Shown: positions 55,147 through 64,000 of the stretch, piece after piece
How positions within the stretch are numbered: the stretch's first letter is position 1
Layout of the letters: each line of letters begins with the position of its first letter
Assembly: GCF_004122095.1 (NCBI RefSeq)
Contig: NZ_SAWZ01000002.1
Span: 62,001 to 126,000, forward strand
Reading direction: 5' to 3'
From: Pseudoxanthomonas composti
Lineage (GTDB): Bacteria > Pseudomonadota > Gammaproteobacteria > Xanthomonadales > Xanthomonadaceae
DNA length: 64,000 nucleotides
Program-made: the position numbers and the translations under genes
The notes under the pieces: generated by a model
Seen by the model: only the letters and a program-made list of their open reading frames with translations
What the model was told of the DNA's origin: nothing
Databases searched by the model: none

Positions 55147-56847
55147 TCAATCCTCGCGCCGGGTGCGCTCCATCAGATCGCTCAGTCGCGCCCGCAGGGC
55201 CGGGTCGGTCAGCGGCTGGTCGTAGAGCAGCACGCGCACCTCGTGGGCCGGAACCTCGAGACGGGCCGTCGTGCCGAGCTTGAGAGATTTGCCGTCGAAC
55301 GCATCCTTCCAGCGCCCCGGTTGCAGCAGCTTGTCCAGCTCGATCCTGGCGGCCGTGTCGGCCTTGTTGAGCAGCACCAGCGCGGTCTGCGCCTGCCCGT
55401 CGTGCTCGTACACGCGATAGAACGCCGCCTGATTCTGGCCCAGCTGCAACGGCAGCATCAGGCCGCGCTGCAGGGCAGGAGTGTCGCGCCGCAAGGTGGC
55501 GATGCGGGTGAGCTTGCGCAGGATGGGGTTATTGCGGCCGGCATCGACACGGGCCTGGCCGTAGTAGTTGCGGTTGCCCGAGTGCTCAGCGCGGCCGCGC
55601 ATGAAGCCGGTCTCCGAGCCGTAGTAGACGGCCGGAATGCCACGCGCGGTGAACAACCAGTGGTGGGCATCGATGAAGCCGGCATCGGTCGCGTCGATGC
55701 GCGCCATGTCGTGGTTGTCGTAGAAGGTCACCAGATCGTAGGGATTGGCGTAGGGGCCATCCTCCAGGTACAGCGCCTTGCCGATCTCCTCGTAGCTGCC
55801 GCCTTCCTTGCCGAAGACCTTGGCGAGCTTTCCGCGCTGAGGAAAGTCCAGCACGCTGTAGCGTCCATTGCGCGCCAGCGTGTGCCCGGCGATGGTCGCC
55901 GCGTCGTAGTCGAAGGCCTCGCCGAACATGAAAAGGCCCGGGTGCCTGGCGCGGATGCGGTCGGCGAAGGCCTTCCAGAACCGGTGCGGCATCCAGGCGA
56001 TGGTGTCCACGCGAAACGCCGCCGCACCCTGGTCCAGCCACTGCGTGTAGGCGCCGACCAGATAGTCCAGCACCGCCGGATTGTCCTCGGCCAGGTCGGA
56101 CAGCTCGGCCAGGCCGCCACCGGTGTTGTAGAAGGCGTGCAAGGGATTGTGCTCAGGGTCGAGCTTGCCCGGTGCCAGGTTCTGGTGGTCGGCCAGCAGC
56201 TTGCCGTCGCGATCGAAGATCTGCCCGAACTTGGGCTGGGCCTTGGGCATGGAATAGGCCGGCGAGCCATGGTTGCCGACGATGTCCAGCACCACGTCCA
56301 GCTGCTGGTCCTTCATCGCCTTGGTGAACCCGGAGAAGTCCAGCCCTGGACTTGGCAGGTGCTCGTCCAGCTTGTAAAAGTTCACGCCCCAGTAGCCGTG
56401 ATACCCGGTTTTGCCTCGATCGGTCAGCGTGCTGTTCCAGGACACTGGCTTGCCGCCGGTAAAAGCCTCGTCCGGGTTGTCGACGATGGGCGTGACCCAC
56501 ACCGAGGTGAAGCCCATGCCGCGGATGTAGCCGGCATTGTCGACCACGCCTTTGAAGTCGCCGCCGAGATAGCCGATGTTGTCGTCTTCGCCCTCGGGTG
56601 TGCCTGGTGTGCGCACGTCGAAGGTGGGGTGCGCGCCCCCCTGGTCGCGCTGGTCGTTGGACGGGTCGCCGTTGACGAAGCGATCGGTGACGACGAAATA
56701 GATCGCGTTGCTGGCGAAGGGCTCCAATGTGCCGTAGTACTCGTCGTCGGTTGCCTGCGCTTTGGACGGCGCGGCCAGGCCGAGCGCGCCGAACAGGGCG
56801 ATGCCCAGCACTGCACGCGGCAGGTCATGGTTCGAGAAGGTGATCAA
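55147..56847 (-). CDS. Exported GH13 alpha-amylase-family enzyme
   Basis: A 566-residue glycoside hydrolase with a signal-like N-terminus (LGIALFGALGLAAPSKAQA). The (beta/alpha)8 barrel starts IYFVVTDRFVNGDPSND, and the catalytic triad is the Asp of AAFRVDTIAW, the Glu of FMFGEAFDY and the Asp of FYDNHDMARID. It may be a cyclomaltodextrinase, glucanotransferase or amylase. The TTG start at 56847 has GGGAG upstream and overlaps the symporter stop, so the two are coupled. Confidence 0.85.
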   Translation of the reverse strand: MITFSNHDLPRAVLGIALFGALGLAAPSKAQATDDEYYGTLEPFASNAIYFVVTDRFVNGDPSNDQRDQGGAHPTFDVRTPGTPEGEDDNIGYLGGDFKGVVDNAGYIRGMGFTSVWVTPIVDNPDEAFTGGKPVSWNSTLTDRGKTGYHGYWGVNFYKLDEHLPSPGLDFSGFTKAMKDQQLDVVLDIVGNHGSPAYSMPKAQPKFGQIFDRDGKLLADHQNLAPGKLDPEHNPLHAFYNTGGGLAELSDLAEDNPAVLDYLVGAYTQWLDQGAAAFRVDTIAWMPHRFWKAFADRIRARHPGLFMFGEAFDYDAATIAGHTLARNGRYSVLDFPQRGKLAKVFGKEGGSYEEIGKALYLEDGPYANPYDLVTFYDNHDMARIDATDAGFIDAHHWLFTARGIPAVYYGSETGFMRGRAEHSGNRNYYGQARVDAGRNNPILRKLTRIATLRRDTPALQRGLMLPLQLGQNQAAFYRVYEHDGQAQTALVLLNKADTAARIELDKLLQPGRWKDAFDGKSLKLGTTARLEVPAHEVRVLLYDQPLTDPALRARLSDLMERTRRED

Positions 56848-58328
56848 GCGTGGGTCTCCCGATGCGGTTCCGGTACGCGCAGGGTGAACAGCCCGGCCAG
56901 CACCAGGCTCACCCCGCCCACGGCCAGGGCATGGAGCGGCGCATTGCCCATGAAGGTCTTGAGCAGGAAGCCGAGGATGCTGGCGGCCACCAGCTGCGGA
57001 ATGACGATGAAGAAATTGAAGATGCCCATGTACAGGCCCATCTTGTGCGCCGGCAGGCTGTCGGATAGCAGGGCGTAGGGCAGGGACAGGATCGAGGCCC
57101 AGGCGATGCCCACGCCGGCCATGGACAGCAGCAGCCACTGCGGGTCGCGGATCAGCAGGAAGGACAGCAGCCCGGCACCGCCGGCGCAGGTGTTGATCAG
57201 GTGGCTGCGACGCAGGCCCAGGCGCCGCACCATCGGAGGGATGAGCACGGCGGCCAGCGCCGCAAAGCCATTGTAGGCGGCGAACAGCACGCCGACCCAG
57301 TTGGCGCCTTCGTTGTAGGCAGCCGAGGACGCATCGCTGGTGCCGTAATGCACGGCGGTGACCGCGCCGGTGGTGTAGATCCACATGGAAAACAGCGCGA
57401 ACCACGAGAAGAACTGCACCACGGCCAGCCGTCGCATGGCCTGCGGCATGCGCAGCAGGTCGTCGACGATGCTGGCGTACATGCCACCCCCCCGCACCAG
57501 CGGGCGCAGCAGCAACAGCGCGCCGAACACGACGATGCCCAGGCTCAGCACGTACAGCTGGCGGTCCAGGGCGCGCCAGGCCACCAGCGCGGTCCCGGCC
57601 GCGCCGATCAACAGCGCGGCCATGCCCAGGCCGAGCGTTTGCGGCGCGGGGCCTTCCGACGACGGTGCCAGGCCAGCGTGCGCATCGTCGAAGGCGTCCA
57701 GCGCCTCGGGCGGATACTCGCGCGTGCTCAGCACCGTCCACAGGATCGACAACAGCAGCACCGCCCCGCCGAAGTAGAACGCGTAACGCACCGTGTCCGG
57801 GACCTGGCCGGGCCCTGCGGTGTTACCGACGCCGGCCTGCGCCAGCAGCCAGGGCAGCAGGCTGGCGATCACCGAGCCGATGCCGATGAAGAAACTCTGC
57901 ATGGCGTACCCGGTGGGCCGTTGCGCCGGTGGCAGCTGGTCGCCGACGAAGGCGCGGAAGGGCTCCATGGAGATGTTGATCGATGCGTCCAGCACCCACA
58001 GCAGCCCGGCGGCGATCCACAGGCTCGGCGAGTTAGGCATGGCCAGCAGCGCCAGGGTGGCCAGCACCGCACCGGCGAGGAAGTAGGGACGGCGGCGGCC
58101 CAGGCCATTCCAGGTGCGGTCGGAGAAGTAGCCGACGATGGGCTGGACCAGCAGCCCGGTCAGCGGCGCGGCCACCCACAGCATCGGGATGTCGTCCACC
58201 GGCGCACCGAGGGTCTGGAAGATGCGGCTGACGTTGGCGTTCTGCAGCGCGAAGCCGAACTGGATGCCCAGGAAGCCGAAGCACATGTTCCAGATCTGCC
58301 AGAACGACAGGGTGGGCTTTCGTGTCAT
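56844..58328 (-). CDS. GPH/MFS-type maltose or maltodextrin symporter
   Basis: A 494-residue inner-membrane transporter with about 12 helices. SFWQIWNMCFGFLGIQFGFALQ, PIVGYFSDRTWNGLGRRRPYF and DASINISMEPFRAFVGDQLP are typical of the sucrose/maltose symporter group found in xanthomonad sugar loci. It is cotranscribed with the downstream GH13 gene and divergent from the alpha-glucosidase. Confidence 0.88.
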   Translation of the reverse strand: MTRKPTLSFWQIWNMCFGFLGIQFGFALQNANVSRIFQTLGAPVDDIPMLWVAAPLTGLLVQPIVGYFSDRTWNGLGRRRPYFLAGAVLATLALLAMPNSPSLWIAAGLLWVLDASINISMEPFRAFVGDQLPPAQRPTGYAMQSFFIGIGSVIASLLPWLLAQAGVGNTAGPGQVPDTVRYAFYFGGAVLLLSILWTVLSTREYPPEALDAFDDAHAGLAPSSEGPAPQTLGLGMAALLIGAAGTALVAWRALDRQLYVLSLGIVVFGALLLLRPLVRGGGMYASIVDDLLRMPQAMRRLAVVQFFSWFALFSMWIYTTGAVTAVHYGTSDASSAAYNEGANWVGVLFAAYNGFAALAAVLIPPMVRRLGLRRSHLINTCAGGAGLLSFLLIRDPQWLLLSMAGVGIAWASILSLPYALLSDSLPAHKMGLYMGIFNFFIVIPQLVAASILGFLLKTFMGNAPLHALAVGGVSLVLAGLFTLRVPEPHRETHA

Positions 58329-58696
58329 GCCTGTGTGTTTCCGTGACGAGTCGTTCGTCGCGGACGCTGCGAACGTGTGGCGCATGGTGAACGTTGCGCC
58401 TGGGCTTGCCATGCTGCAGTGCAAACAAACGATCTCGCTCGCGCCCTGCGCGCGGCGATCGCCTAGGTGGGCCGTTGGTTGCGGAAAATGCCTTGAAAAC
58501 AGCGCCGCGCTGCGCCCGACCCATGAGCCGCATGTGTGATCGCCGGCATTTGCCGTCGTCGCACGCCCATGTTTGCGCATACGTATTCATGCCCGACCCC
58601 CACCAAAGACACGCAACGCCTCGGCGGACGCATGGAATAGTGGCGCCCGTTTTCCGGCCGTGCCGTGCCGGTGTCATTCGCTGGAGGGGAGGGGAC
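58329..58696. promoter_or_regulatory. Divergent promoter region of symporter and alpha-glucosidase
   Basis: 368 bp with no gene. It holds the 16-bp operator-like site at 58577-58592. Confidence 0.55.
58577..58592. promoter_or_regulatory. Candidate LacI-type operator 1
   Basis: GCATACGTATTCATGC, centred near the ACGT core. Its exact reverse complement recurs at 62380-62395 in the other divergent promoter region of the locus. Confidence 0.65.
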
Positions 58697-60307
58697 ATGG
58701 ACAACTGGTGGCGTGGCGCGGTGATCTACCAGGTCTACCCGCGTAGCTTCCTGGACAGCAACGGCGATGGCGTGGGCGACCTGCCGGGCATTGTCGAGAA
58801 GCTGGACTACATCGCCAGCCTGGGCGTGGATGCGATCTGGATCTCGCCGTTCTTCAAGTCGCCGATGGCCGATTTCGGCTACGACATCGCCGACTACCGG
58901 GATGTGGATCCGCTGTTCGGTCAGTTGGAAGACTTCGACGCGTTGCTGGCCAAGGCGCATCGACTGGGGATCAAGGTGATGATCGACCAGGTGCTAAGCC
59001 ACTGCTCTGACCAGCACCCCTGGTTCCTGGAGAGCCGCACCAGCCGCGACAACCCCAAGGCCGACTGGTACGTCTGGGCCGATCCGAAGGATGACGGCAC
59101 CCCGCCCAACAACTGGATGTCCCTGTTCGGCGGCGTGGCCTGGCGCTGGGAGCCGCGGCGTGAGCAGTACTTCCTGCACAACTTCCTGTCCGCGCAGCCC
59201 GACCTGAACTTCCACAACCCCCAGGTGCAGCAGGCCACGCTGGACAACGTGCAGTTCTGGCTGGACCGCGGCGTGGATGGCATGCGGCTGGATGCGATCA
59301 ACTTCTGCTTCCACGATCCGCAGCTGCGCGACAACCCGCCCAAGCCCAAGGACAAGCGCGTGGGACGTGGCTTCAGCCCCGACAACCCCTACGCCTACCA
59401 GTACCACTACTACAACAACACGCGGCCGGAGAACCTGCCGTTCCTGGAGCGCCTGCGCGCGCTGATGGACCGGTACCCGGATGTGGCCGCGCTCGGAGAG
59501 ATCTCCTCGGAAGATTCGCTGGCGACCACGGCCGAATACACCGGGCCTTCGCGCCTGCACATGGGCTACAGCTTCGAGCTGCTGGTGGAGGACTTCAGCG
59601 CGGCTTATATCCGCCAGACGGTCTCGCGGCTGGAAGCGGCCATGACCGGCGGCTGGCCGTGCTGGGCGATCTCCAACCACGACGTCATGCGCGCGGTCAC
59701 GCGCTGGGGCGGGGAGGGCGATACCGCCTTTGCCGCGCAGCTGGTGGCGATGGTGTGCTCGCTGCGCGGCTCGGTATGCCTCTACCAGGGCGAGGAGCTG
59801 GGCTTGCCGGAGGCCGAGGTGCCCTACGAGCTCCTGCAGGACCCCTACGGCAAGACCTTCTGGCCCAACTTCAAGGGCCGCGATGGTTGCCGCACGCCGA
59901 TGCCGTGGACCGACGGTCCTGCCGGTGGCTTCACCTCGGCCACGCCCTGGCTGCCGGTGCCGCAGGCGCATCGCGCGATCAGCGTGGCGGCGCAGGAGAC
60001 CGATCCGGGCTCCGTGTTGAACCAGGTGCGGCGCTTCCTGGGCTGGCGCAAGCAGCAGCCGGCGCTGGTGACGGGCGAGCTGCGCTTCCTGCCCACGCCC
60101 GAGCCCGTGCTGGCCTTCGTCCGTGAAGCGGTCGATGGCAGGGCCGTGCTGGTGGTCTTCAACCTGTCCGCGCAGGACATCAGCTGGAGCTTGCCGGAGC
60201 AGCTGCAGGCCGAGGCGCTCGACGGCCACGGCCTGTGCGCAGGCACGTTGCAGGCGCAGGCGCTGCAGCTGCCGGCGCGCGGCAGCTTCTTCGGCGTGTT
60301 GCGCTGA
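58697..60307 (+). CDS. GH13 alpha-glucosidase
   Basis: A 536-residue cytoplasmic enzyme, no signal peptide, expected to split maltose and maltodextrins to glucose. It begins WWRGAVIYQVYPRSFLDSNGDG. The catalytic residues are in GVDGMRLDAINF (Asp), AALGEISSED (Glu) and CWAISNHDVMRA (Asp). GGAGGGGAGG precedes ATG 58697. It resembles the Xanthomonas alpha-glucosidases of sugar loci. Confidence 0.92.
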   Translation: MDNWWRGAVIYQVYPRSFLDSNGDGVGDLPGIVEKLDYIASLGVDAIWISPFFKSPMADFGYDIADYRDVDPLFGQLEDFDALLAKAHRLGIKVMIDQVLSHCSDQHPWFLESRTSRDNPKADWYVWADPKDDGTPPNNWMSLFGGVAWRWEPRREQYFLHNFLSAQPDLNFHNPQVQQATLDNVQFWLDRGVDGMRLDAINFCFHDPQLRDNPPKPKDKRVGRGFSPDNPYAYQYHYYNNTRPENLPFLERLRALMDRYPDVAALGEISSEDSLATTAEYTGPSRLHMGYSFELLVEDFSAAYIRQTVSRLEAAMTGGWPCWAISNHDVMRAVTRWGGEGDTAFAAQLVAMVCSLRGSVCLYQGEELGLPEAEVPYELLQDPYGKTFWPNFKGRDGCRTPMPWTDGPAGGFTSATPWLPVPQAHRAISVAAQETDPGSVLNQVRRFLGWRKQQPALVTGELRFLPTPEPVLAFVREAVDGRAVLVVFNLSAQDISWSLPEQLQAEALDGHGLCAGTLQAQALQLPARGSFFGVLR

Positions 60308-60329
60308 GGTAGGCAGTCGGTCAAGCATG

Positions 60330-60357
60330 GATCGCCGATCGCCGATCGCCGATCGCC
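60330..60357. repeat. Four tandem GATCGCC heptamers
   Basis: Four exact copies of a 7-bp unit, 22 bp after the alpha-glucosidase stop. Confidence 0.85.
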
Positions 60358-60416
60358 GACGATCAAACGACGGCAGCGATTCATCGGGCAGCGCTAGAGG
60401 TTCGTGCTTCTGCTCG

Positions 60417-60575
60417 TCATCCCCGCGCAGGCGGGAGACGCTTCAGAACAGACGAATGTCTGGTCATCCGTGCATTGGAACCATCACGTAGACAGGGCCT
60501 GGCCATCCGGAAGGCTCTCGGCCGGATGACCAGACATTCGTCTGTTTCGAAGCGCCTCCCGCCTCGCGGGGATGA
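60417..60575. repeat. Long imperfect inverted repeat between convergent genes
   Basis: Arms of about 54 bp (60417-60470 and 60523-60575) differ at only about four positions and flank a 52-bp centre. The outer part (TCATCCCCGCG and AGGCGGGAG) resembles REP-type sequences; the inner part reads AACAGACGAATGTCTGG. It may end transcription from both sides or be a non-autonomous mobile repeat. Confidence 0.75.
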
Positions 60576-60580
60576 GCGCC

Positions 60581-62308
60581 TTAGCGCGCGGCGGGGCCCT
60601 CGACCTCCCAGACCTGTCCCGCACCAGGCGGCAGCAAGGTCTGCAGCCCGCCTTGGGCATCTGCCGCCTGGTCCGGCGTTGCGCCGTGGATGGCGAACAC
60701 GCTGTGCATCCGCGCGCTGGCGCTGAAACTGCCGGCCGGCAGCGTCAGGACCTGGGCCTTGTCGGCCGTGTTGAACGCCACCAGCAGCTGGTGGCCTTCG
60801 TGCTGCATCGTATAGGCCAGCACGCCGGCAGCCTTGGCATCTGAGGCCAGGACACGCGGCGTGCCGCGACTGAGCACCGGGTGGCTGCGGCGCAGCGCGA
60901 TGGCCTCATGCAGGTAGCGATACAGCGGCGCCTGGGTGTCGTAGTGGTCGCGCCCACCGGCATCTACCCCGGTGGCGAACATGGCCGGGCGGCGCTTGTC
61001 GAAGCCCTGCTCGGTGCCGTAGTAGATCACCGGGATGCCGGGCAGGGTCATGATCGCCAGCAAGGCCTGCTTCAACGCGGCCTGGCTGCCGCTGGCCAGG
61101 AAGCGGTCCACGTCATGGTTGTCCACGAAGCTGGGCATCAGGTGCGGCCGCGCATGCACCTGCATCATGTTGTCGATGCGCCAGGCCAGTTCCGCGGTGG
61201 GCTGGCGCTTGGCGAAGACATCCAGGGTGGCGCCGTACAGCGAGAAGTTGAGCACGCTGTCCAGGCGACGGGTGCCATCCGCGGCGGGCGTGGCGTAGAC
61301 CTCGATGCGCCGGGCTTGCGTGTCCTGGAACGCCTTGTCCACCTTGAACGCCTCGCCGAAGGCGATGAACCGTTCGCGGCCGGTCTGCCTGGCCACAGTG
61401 GCGATGCCCGGCGCCTGGGCATCGCCCGCATGCATGAAATCCTCGAAGAAGTCTTCCGGAACGTGCAGGGCGGTGTCCACGCGGAACGCGTCCACGCCCA
61501 CCTTACGGATCCAGTCGCCGTAGGTCTGGCGCATCGCCCTGCGTACCACCGGGTTCTCCGTGTTGAGATCATCCAGCCCGGCCAGCTGCCAGTTCACGTA
61601 TTGGTCGCGGACCTCGTAGTCGGTGATGTCCGGCGTCCAGTGATAGATCGCCTCGCTGCGCTGCACCGGGTCGCGGGCGTCGTTGCGGTCGAACGGCGCC
61701 TGGGTTGGAGCGTGTTGCCCCTGCGAGTCGGTGATCAGCGAAAAGCCGCGCGCCGGCTCACCGGCCTTCCAGCGCCGGTCGTAGCGGATGAAGTTGGCGG
61801 TGTGGTTCACCACGATGTCCTGCACCAGGTACATGCCGCGCCCGTGCAGCGCCCGCGACAACGCCTGGTAGTCGGCCAGGGTGCCGTAGTGCGCATCGAC
61901 AGCGCTGAAGTCGGTGGCCCAGTAGCCGTGGTAGCCGCCGTAGCGCGTGTCCGGGTTCCACCACTGGTTGGCCACCGGCGGGGTGATCCACACCGCGGTG
62001 GCACCCAGGCCCTGAATGTAGTCCAGGCGCTGCTGCACGCCGCGCAGGTCGCCACCGCTGTAGCGACGGTGGTCGCGTGGATCGTATTCGCCCTTGCCCT
62101 GGTCGTTGTTGCCCGGGTCGCCATCGGCGAAGCGGTCGATCATGACGAAGTAGATCACCGCATCGCGCCAGTCCGGCGAGGGCACGTGCAGCGCGCCCGG
62201 CGTCTGCGCACCGGCGGCCAGCGGAAACAGCAGTGCGGCGCGCAGCGCGCCTCGTGCGGCGCAGCATTTTGCGCGCCTTGGACCCTGAAACCGCTTTCGC
62301 ATCGACAT
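60581..62308 (-). CDS. Exported GH13 alpha-amylase-family enzyme
   Basis: A 575-residue glycoside hydrolase with a long basic signal peptide (GALRAALLFPLAAGA, then QTPG). It begins DWRDAVIYFVMIDRFADGDPGNND. Catalytic residues are in VDAFRVDTALHV (Asp), FIAFGEAFKVD (Glu) and PSFVDNHDVDRF (Asp); a C-terminal beta domain follows. GGAGGAG precedes ATG 62308. It is divergent from the TonB receptor and probably breaks starch fragments before or after uptake into the periplasm. Confidence 0.9.
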   Translation of the reverse strand: MSMRKRFQGPRRAKCCAARGALRAALLFPLAAGAQTPGALHVPSPDWRDAVIYFVMIDRFADGDPGNNDQGKGEYDPRDHRRYSGGDLRGVQQRLDYIQGLGATAVWITPPVANQWWNPDTRYGGYHGYWATDFSAVDAHYGTLADYQALSRALHGRGMYLVQDIVVNHTANFIRYDRRWKAGEPARGFSLITDSQGQHAPTQAPFDRNDARDPVQRSEAIYHWTPDITDYEVRDQYVNWQLAGLDDLNTENPVVRRAMRQTYGDWIRKVGVDAFRVDTALHVPEDFFEDFMHAGDAQAPGIATVARQTGRERFIAFGEAFKVDKAFQDTQARRIEVYATPAADGTRRLDSVLNFSLYGATLDVFAKRQPTAELAWRIDNMMQVHARPHLMPSFVDNHDVDRFLASGSQAALKQALLAIMTLPGIPVIYYGTEQGFDKRRPAMFATGVDAGGRDHYDTQAPLYRYLHEAIALRRSHPVLSRGTPRVLASDAKAAGVLAYTMQHEGHQLLVAFNTADKAQVLTLPAGSFSASARMHSVFAIHGATPDQAADAQGGLQTLLPPGAGQVWEVEGPAAR

Positions 62309-62379
62309 GACCGCGCACTCCTCCCATGATTGGCGTGGGCACGCTACCAATGCGCATGCGCCTAAGCCGAAGGTGCAAG

Positions 62380-62397
62380 GCATGAATACGTATGCAT
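62380..62397. promoter_or_regulatory. Candidate LacI-type operator 2
   Basis: GCATGAATACGTATGCAT, containing the exact reverse complement of operator 1, lies in the 227-bp gap between the divergent GH13 and TonB receptor genes. Confidence 0.65.
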
Positions 62398-62535
62398 CCA
62401 GATGGCGCGGACGATGCCCGGACATACCATTGCCGCCACGTTACAGGGCAGACACATCCGCCTCTCGCAACGCGTGGTTGCCACCTGGCACCCAGAACAA
62501 CTCGGCAACCAAGACAACATTGACTGGAGGGGAAA

Positions 62536-64000
62536 ATGTTGCATCTCAAGCGCAACCTGCTGTGCGTGGCATTGGCGTCGGTCATGACGCTGAGCGCCCA
62601 TGCGCAGGCACAGACCACCGCGTCCGAGGCGACGTCGTCCAACGACGCCACCGCGGGCAACGCCAACCAGGCCACCAACCTGGACACGGTGACCGTCACC
62701 GGCATCCGCCGCGGCATCGAGAACGCGATCGAGACCAAGCGCGAATCGACTTCGATCGTGGAAAGCATTTCGGCCGAGGACATCGGCAAGCTGCCCGACG
62801 TCTCCATCGCCGAGTCGATCTCGCGCCTGCCGGGCCTGACCGCCCAGCGCGTGGCCGGCCGCTCGTCCACCATCAGCATCCGCGGCCTGTCCGGCGACTA
62901 CGGCACCACGCTGCTCAACGGCCGCGAGCAGGTCAGCGTCGGCGACAACCGCACCGTGGAGTTCGACCAGTATCCGGCCGAGCTGATCAACGCGGTCACC
63001 GTCTACAAGACCCCCGACGCTTCGCTGATCGGCCAGGGCCTGTCGGGCACGGTCAACCTGCAGACGGTGCGCCCCCTGCAGTTCGCCGAGCGCACCTTCT
63101 CGGTCAACGGCCGGCTGGAAGACAACTCGCTCGGCAAGCTCAACAGCGGCAGCGACGACCGTGGCAGCCGCGTCAGCGGCGCCTACATCGACCAGTTCGC
63201 CGACCGCACGGTCGGTCTTGCGGTGGGCTACGCGCGGCTGGATTCGCCCGGCCAGGCCAACCGCTGGGAAGCCTGGGGCTATCCCACCGACGCCGCTGGC
63301 ACCTACGTGCTCGGTGGCACCAAGTCGATGGCGTCCTCCACCAGCAACGTGCGCCAGGGCCTGATGGGCGTGCTGGAGTTCCAGCCCAACGACAGTTTCC
63401 ACTCGGTGCTGGATGCGTACTACTCCAAGTTCGAGAAGGACGAGACCACGCGCTTCATGGAGACCGGACTGGCCTGGGGCGCCGGCACTTCGCTGGACCC
63501 GACCTCGGTGGTGGTCCAGGACGGCGTGGTCACCGCCGGCACCTTCAATGGCGTGCGCCCGGTGCTGCGCAACGACCGCAATACCGGCGATGACAAGCTC
63601 TTCGCCATCGGCTGGAACAACGAGTTCAAGGCCGGCGACTACTGGACCCTGGTCGGCGATGTCAGCTACTCGCGCGCGGACCGCCAGGAAAGCATCCTGG
63701 AAACCTACTCGGGTATGCGCGCCGGGGTCACCGACTCGGTGGATTTCCTGCTGGGTCGTCACAAGCCGACTTTCAGCTACGGCATGGATTACACCGACCC
63801 GTCGCAGATCGTGCTGACCGACCCGAACAACTACGGCCAGGACGGCTACATCAAGCTGCCGGAAGTGGAGGACACGCTGAAGTCCTTCCGCGCCAGCGCC
63901 GAGCGTAGCTTCGAGAGCGGCATCTTCAGCAGCCTGGAATTCGGCGCCAACTTCTCCGACCGCGAAAAGCGCCGCTCGGTGCCGGAGTCCTTCGTCGACC
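62536..64000 (+). CDS. TonB-dependent receptor, probable maltodextrin receptor (partial)
   Basis: The first 488 residues of an outer-membrane receptor cut by the window end. It has a signal peptide (LLCVALASVMTLSAHAQA), a TonB-box-like LDTVTVTGIRRGIENAIETK, and a plug domain (SISAEDIGKLPDVSIAESIS, TISIRGLSGDYGTTLLNGRE). This N-terminus is the hallmark of the large carbohydrate TonB receptors of xanthomonads and caulobacters. GGAGGGG precedes ATG 62536. Ligand is inferred from the neighbouring GH13 genes. Confidence 0.9.
   Translation, partial: MLHLKRNLLCVALASVMTLSAHAQAQTTASEATSSNDATAGNANQATNLDTVTVTGIRRGIENAIETKRESTSIVESISAEDIGKLPDVSIAESISRLPGLTAQRVAGRSSTISIRGLSGDYGTTLLNGREQVSVGDNRTVEFDQYPAELINAVTVYKTPDASLIGQGLSGTVNLQTVRPLQFAERTFSVNGRLEDNSLGKLNSGSDDRGSRVSGAYIDQFADRTVGLAVGYARLDSPGQANRWEAWGYPTDAAGTYVLGGTKSMASSTSNVRQGLMGVLEFQPNDSFHSVLDAYYSKFEKDETTRFMETGLAWGAGTSLDPTSVVVQDGVVTAGTFNGVRPVLRNDRNTGDDKLFAIGWNNEFKAGDYWTLVGDVSYSRADRQESILETYSGMRAGVTDSVDFLLGRHKPTFSYGMDYTDPSQIVLTDPNNYGQDGYIKLPEVEDTLKSFRASAERSFESGIFSSLEFGANFSDREKRRSVPESFVD

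Noticed and set aside
60330-60357. Tandem heptamers as a CRISPR array
   Set aside because: Units are 7 bp without spacers and no cas genes are present.

Overview
The window is a GC-rich chromosomal segment from a gammaproteobacterium, most likely of the Xanthomonadaceae (Xanthomonas/Stenotrophomonas/Pseudoxanthomonas relatives). The evidence is the gene order (sdhCDAB-sdhE, lolCD, comEC-exbBD-msbA-lpxK-kdsB, uvrC-pgsA-tRNA), the maltodextrin locus with large TonB-dependent receptors, heptameric AATCCC-type intergenic repeats and a REP-like palindrome. Genus level is inference only.

Layout. 1-21.6 kb is core genome: a glycine-zipper protein, a GNAT enzyme, YgfZ, succinate dehydrogenase flanked by both assembly factors (an SdhAF4-like small protein upstream, SdhE downstream), LolC/LolD, ComEC, ExbB/ExbD, MsbA/LpxK/KdsB (lipid A and Kdo), a low-MW phosphatase, a thioredoxin-NHL protein, UvrC, PgsA, then tRNA-Gly and tRNA-Cys. 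21.6-32.7 kb is an accessory block of visibly lower GC: an SGNH hydrolase, a methyltransferase, an XRE regulator, and a complete lasso-peptide locus.

The lasso locus is the most exciting system. On the minus strand lie a GntR-type regulator, a 48-residue precursor gene at 31649-31795, the B protease (RRE plus transglutaminase-like peptidase) and the C asparagine-synthetase-like cyclase. Converging from the plus strand are a TonB-dependent receptor and an S9-type lasso isopeptidase. I predict a new 21-residue core with an eight-residue Gly1-Glu8 ring (GGGAVPGE) and an acidic tail. The transcript carries a 5'-UTR stem-loop and a GNRA-tetraloop hairpin between precursor and protease genes. Together the genes would make, export or take back, and linearise the peptide; no dedicated exporter gene is visible.

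32.7-43.3 kb is mostly housekeeping: a Gfo/Idh oxidoreductase, a serine hydrolase, an Asp/Glu racemase, a TPM-domain protein, a DMT permease, MurB, PyrD, a DUF4190-like protein, a methyltransferase and an ALDH7-type dehydrogenase. 43.8-48.0 kb is a four-gene zinc-sparing operon behind a Zur-like box: two COG0523 GTPases around FolE2, ending with an exported Fe/Mn superoxide dismutase. tRNA-Arg(CCT) follows, then the thrL-thrA-thrB-thrC operon with a Thr/Ile-rich leader peptide.

53.9-64 kb is a maltodextrin locus: a LacI regulator, an exported GH13 amylase with a GPH/MFS symporter, a GH13 alpha-glucosidase, a second exported GH13 enzyme, and a TonB-dependent receptor cut by the window end. The same 16-bp operator-like sequence occurs in both divergent promoter regions of this locus, in opposite orientation.
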